Origin: Crossaster papposus
Lineage: Eukaryota > Echinodermata > Asteroidea > Velatida > Solasteridae
Length of the DNA: 64,000 nt
NCBI GenBank assembly: GCA_037893245.1
Contig: JBAIAA010000118.1
Coordinates: 930,001-994,000, forward strand
Direction: 5' to 3'
How positions within the stretch are numbered: position 1 is the first letter of the stretch; each line of letters begins with the position of its first letter. The notes beneath the pieces were generated by a model. That model had not been told where the DNA came from. It worked only from the letters and a program-made list of their open reading frames with translations, and searched no databases. The translations under genes were made by a program, and so were the position numbers. Below, one piece after another: positions 62,996-64,000 of the stretch.

Positions 62996-63155
62996 AGGTC
63001 GAGTATATGACTCGACTCGACTCGGACTCGAGTCCCATTTTTTGGCGACTTGACTCGACTGAGTCACTGCAGATAAATGACTTGACTCGACTCGAGTCCA
63101 TCATCAGAATGACTCGACTCGACTCGTGTGAAGGCTAATAAGACTCGAGTCCCCA
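62996..63155. repeat. ACTCGACTCGAGTC-type tandem/palindromic repeat
   Basis: More than ten GACTCGA/TCGAGTC units in short clusters separated by 20-40 bp, with one further cluster at 63399-63418. Units are self-complementary. Confidence 0.8.
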
Positions 63156-64000
63156 AAATAAGAGCAAAACTTTGCGAAAACTATAATTGCAATGACTTAC
63201 GCCAGTGCCGGTTTATGTTCACGTCGAAAGTTAGCGACTAATTATGTACACAAGTATATACATATTGTATAGTTATACTTATACAGCGATCATCTGTTTT
63301 CCCTTCCTTCATAATACAACAAACATACATGTACACTATGCTGTGCACTTTCACCTTGTGTTTCTGTAACGTGTTTTATGTAGTATATTCAAAAATTGGT
63401 GACTCGAATTGACTCGAGCGAAATGGTTATGTGCCCAGATTCGTATGTATACGCCTTCAGGCTGAACAGCCGGTAGATTATCCCACATAAACTCACATCT
63501 GAATACACACTCATCACTAAAACCTGACCCGTTTATATTTAGCATCCTTGTCACATACCGGCGACGGTCAGATGATCTTTGATCAACCCAAGTTGTTTCT
63601 TGCCGTTAAATATTTCGCGCCATCAAAACCTCAATTTTGGTCCCTATATAAAAAACACAAACCAGGCGGTACATTGCGGGCGTGAAACGGGATAGTCCTG
63701 AAGGGTAGAAATGTTTATAACCAAGTTGCATTGGGCCTACAGTGGCCCGAGGGCATGTCATCAGAAGAGAAAACTGACTTCAGTGCTTCGGCGATGTCCA
63801 TCAAGAAGTCTCTATATGTAGCCACACACGAATGTGCAATGCCCCTGCAACACGACAACACGCCCTCTATTGGTCATTCATCGGTGCGTTATGCCACCCG
63901 TGCCAGTCAGCGACAGAGGAGAATCGAATATTTGGTTCAGATTGAATTGATCGTGAAAACGCACGAAGCGTAGTCCGAAGTAGTTAATAACAATCAAGTT
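63156..64000. other. Non-coding stretch to window end
   Basis: The 80-codon plus frame at 63731-63973 has no recognised motif. The CCCTCTATTGGTCATTCATC segment is loosely like the repeat I start. No gene called. Confidence 0.3.

Overview
This 64-kb window looks like eukaryotic nuclear DNA, probably from an echinoderm or a related marine invertebrate. The reasons are an AT-rich background, no operons, many short non-autonomous DNA transposons, tRNA-derived SINEs, Penelope-like and non-LTR retroelement debris, and a eukaryotic tRNA-Gly cluster with Pol III T-run terminators. The species assignment is inference from repeat style, not from a host gene. I could not recognise any intact host protein-coding gene. 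Nearly all long open frames fall inside repeats or have no recognisable motif, so the window reads as intergenic or intronic DNA.

Repeat families were defined by comparing the window with itself. Family A (seven copies) and family B (seven copies plus one fragment) are MITEs with TTAA target sites whose ends share TTAAAGG and TGGTAATT. Family E (seven copies) and the 1.65-kb PIF/Harbinger-like element J start with GGGCC and sit at CWG trinucleotides. Families D, H and L, and several single palindromic MITEs, fill much of the rest. These letters are local labels only.

Layout. 0-9 kb: a broken reverse-transcriptase fragment, then A, B, E, D and H MITEs, a ~1-kb inverted-repeat element and a minus-strand SINE. 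9-13 kb: an inverted pair of arms made of 172-bp units rich in AAAATGGCGGCC, enclosing a Penelope-like reverse transcriptase remnant that ends without a GIY-YIG domain. 13-21 kb: a dispersed repeat (family I) interrupted twice at the same position, by E2 and by J, which carries a transposase C-terminus. 21-24 kb: a second Penelope-like remnant, SINE-like heads, a GGGGAACATA minisatellite in both orientations, and a 203-bp palindrome. 24-29 kb: A, E and L copies and a GC-rich island.

29.3-32.6 kb holds the most striking object: a 3221-bp foldback element with ~1.2-kb near-identical inverted arms, tandem repeats in the arms, and a perfect 5-bp AATAG duplication. It splits a family D MITE whose uninterrupted relative lies at 4.7 kb. 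33-47 kb: AT-rich DNA, a LINE 3' end, a nested inverted-repeat element, GC-rich and poly-G segments, and a nuclear-receptor-type motif cluster. 47.7-49.5 kb: two identical tRNA-Gly(UCC) genes with two decayed copies, then a SINE inserted in another repeat. 50-56 kb: a tandem segmental duplication and a low-repeat stretch with promoter-like motifs. 56-64 kb: further MITEs, including a B copy inserted in a repeat whose empty counterpart is at 38.6 kb.

The parts do not form a pathway. The tRNA genes are the only features I would call functional with confidence. Everything else is mobile DNA in various states of decay plus a few candidate regulatory sites.
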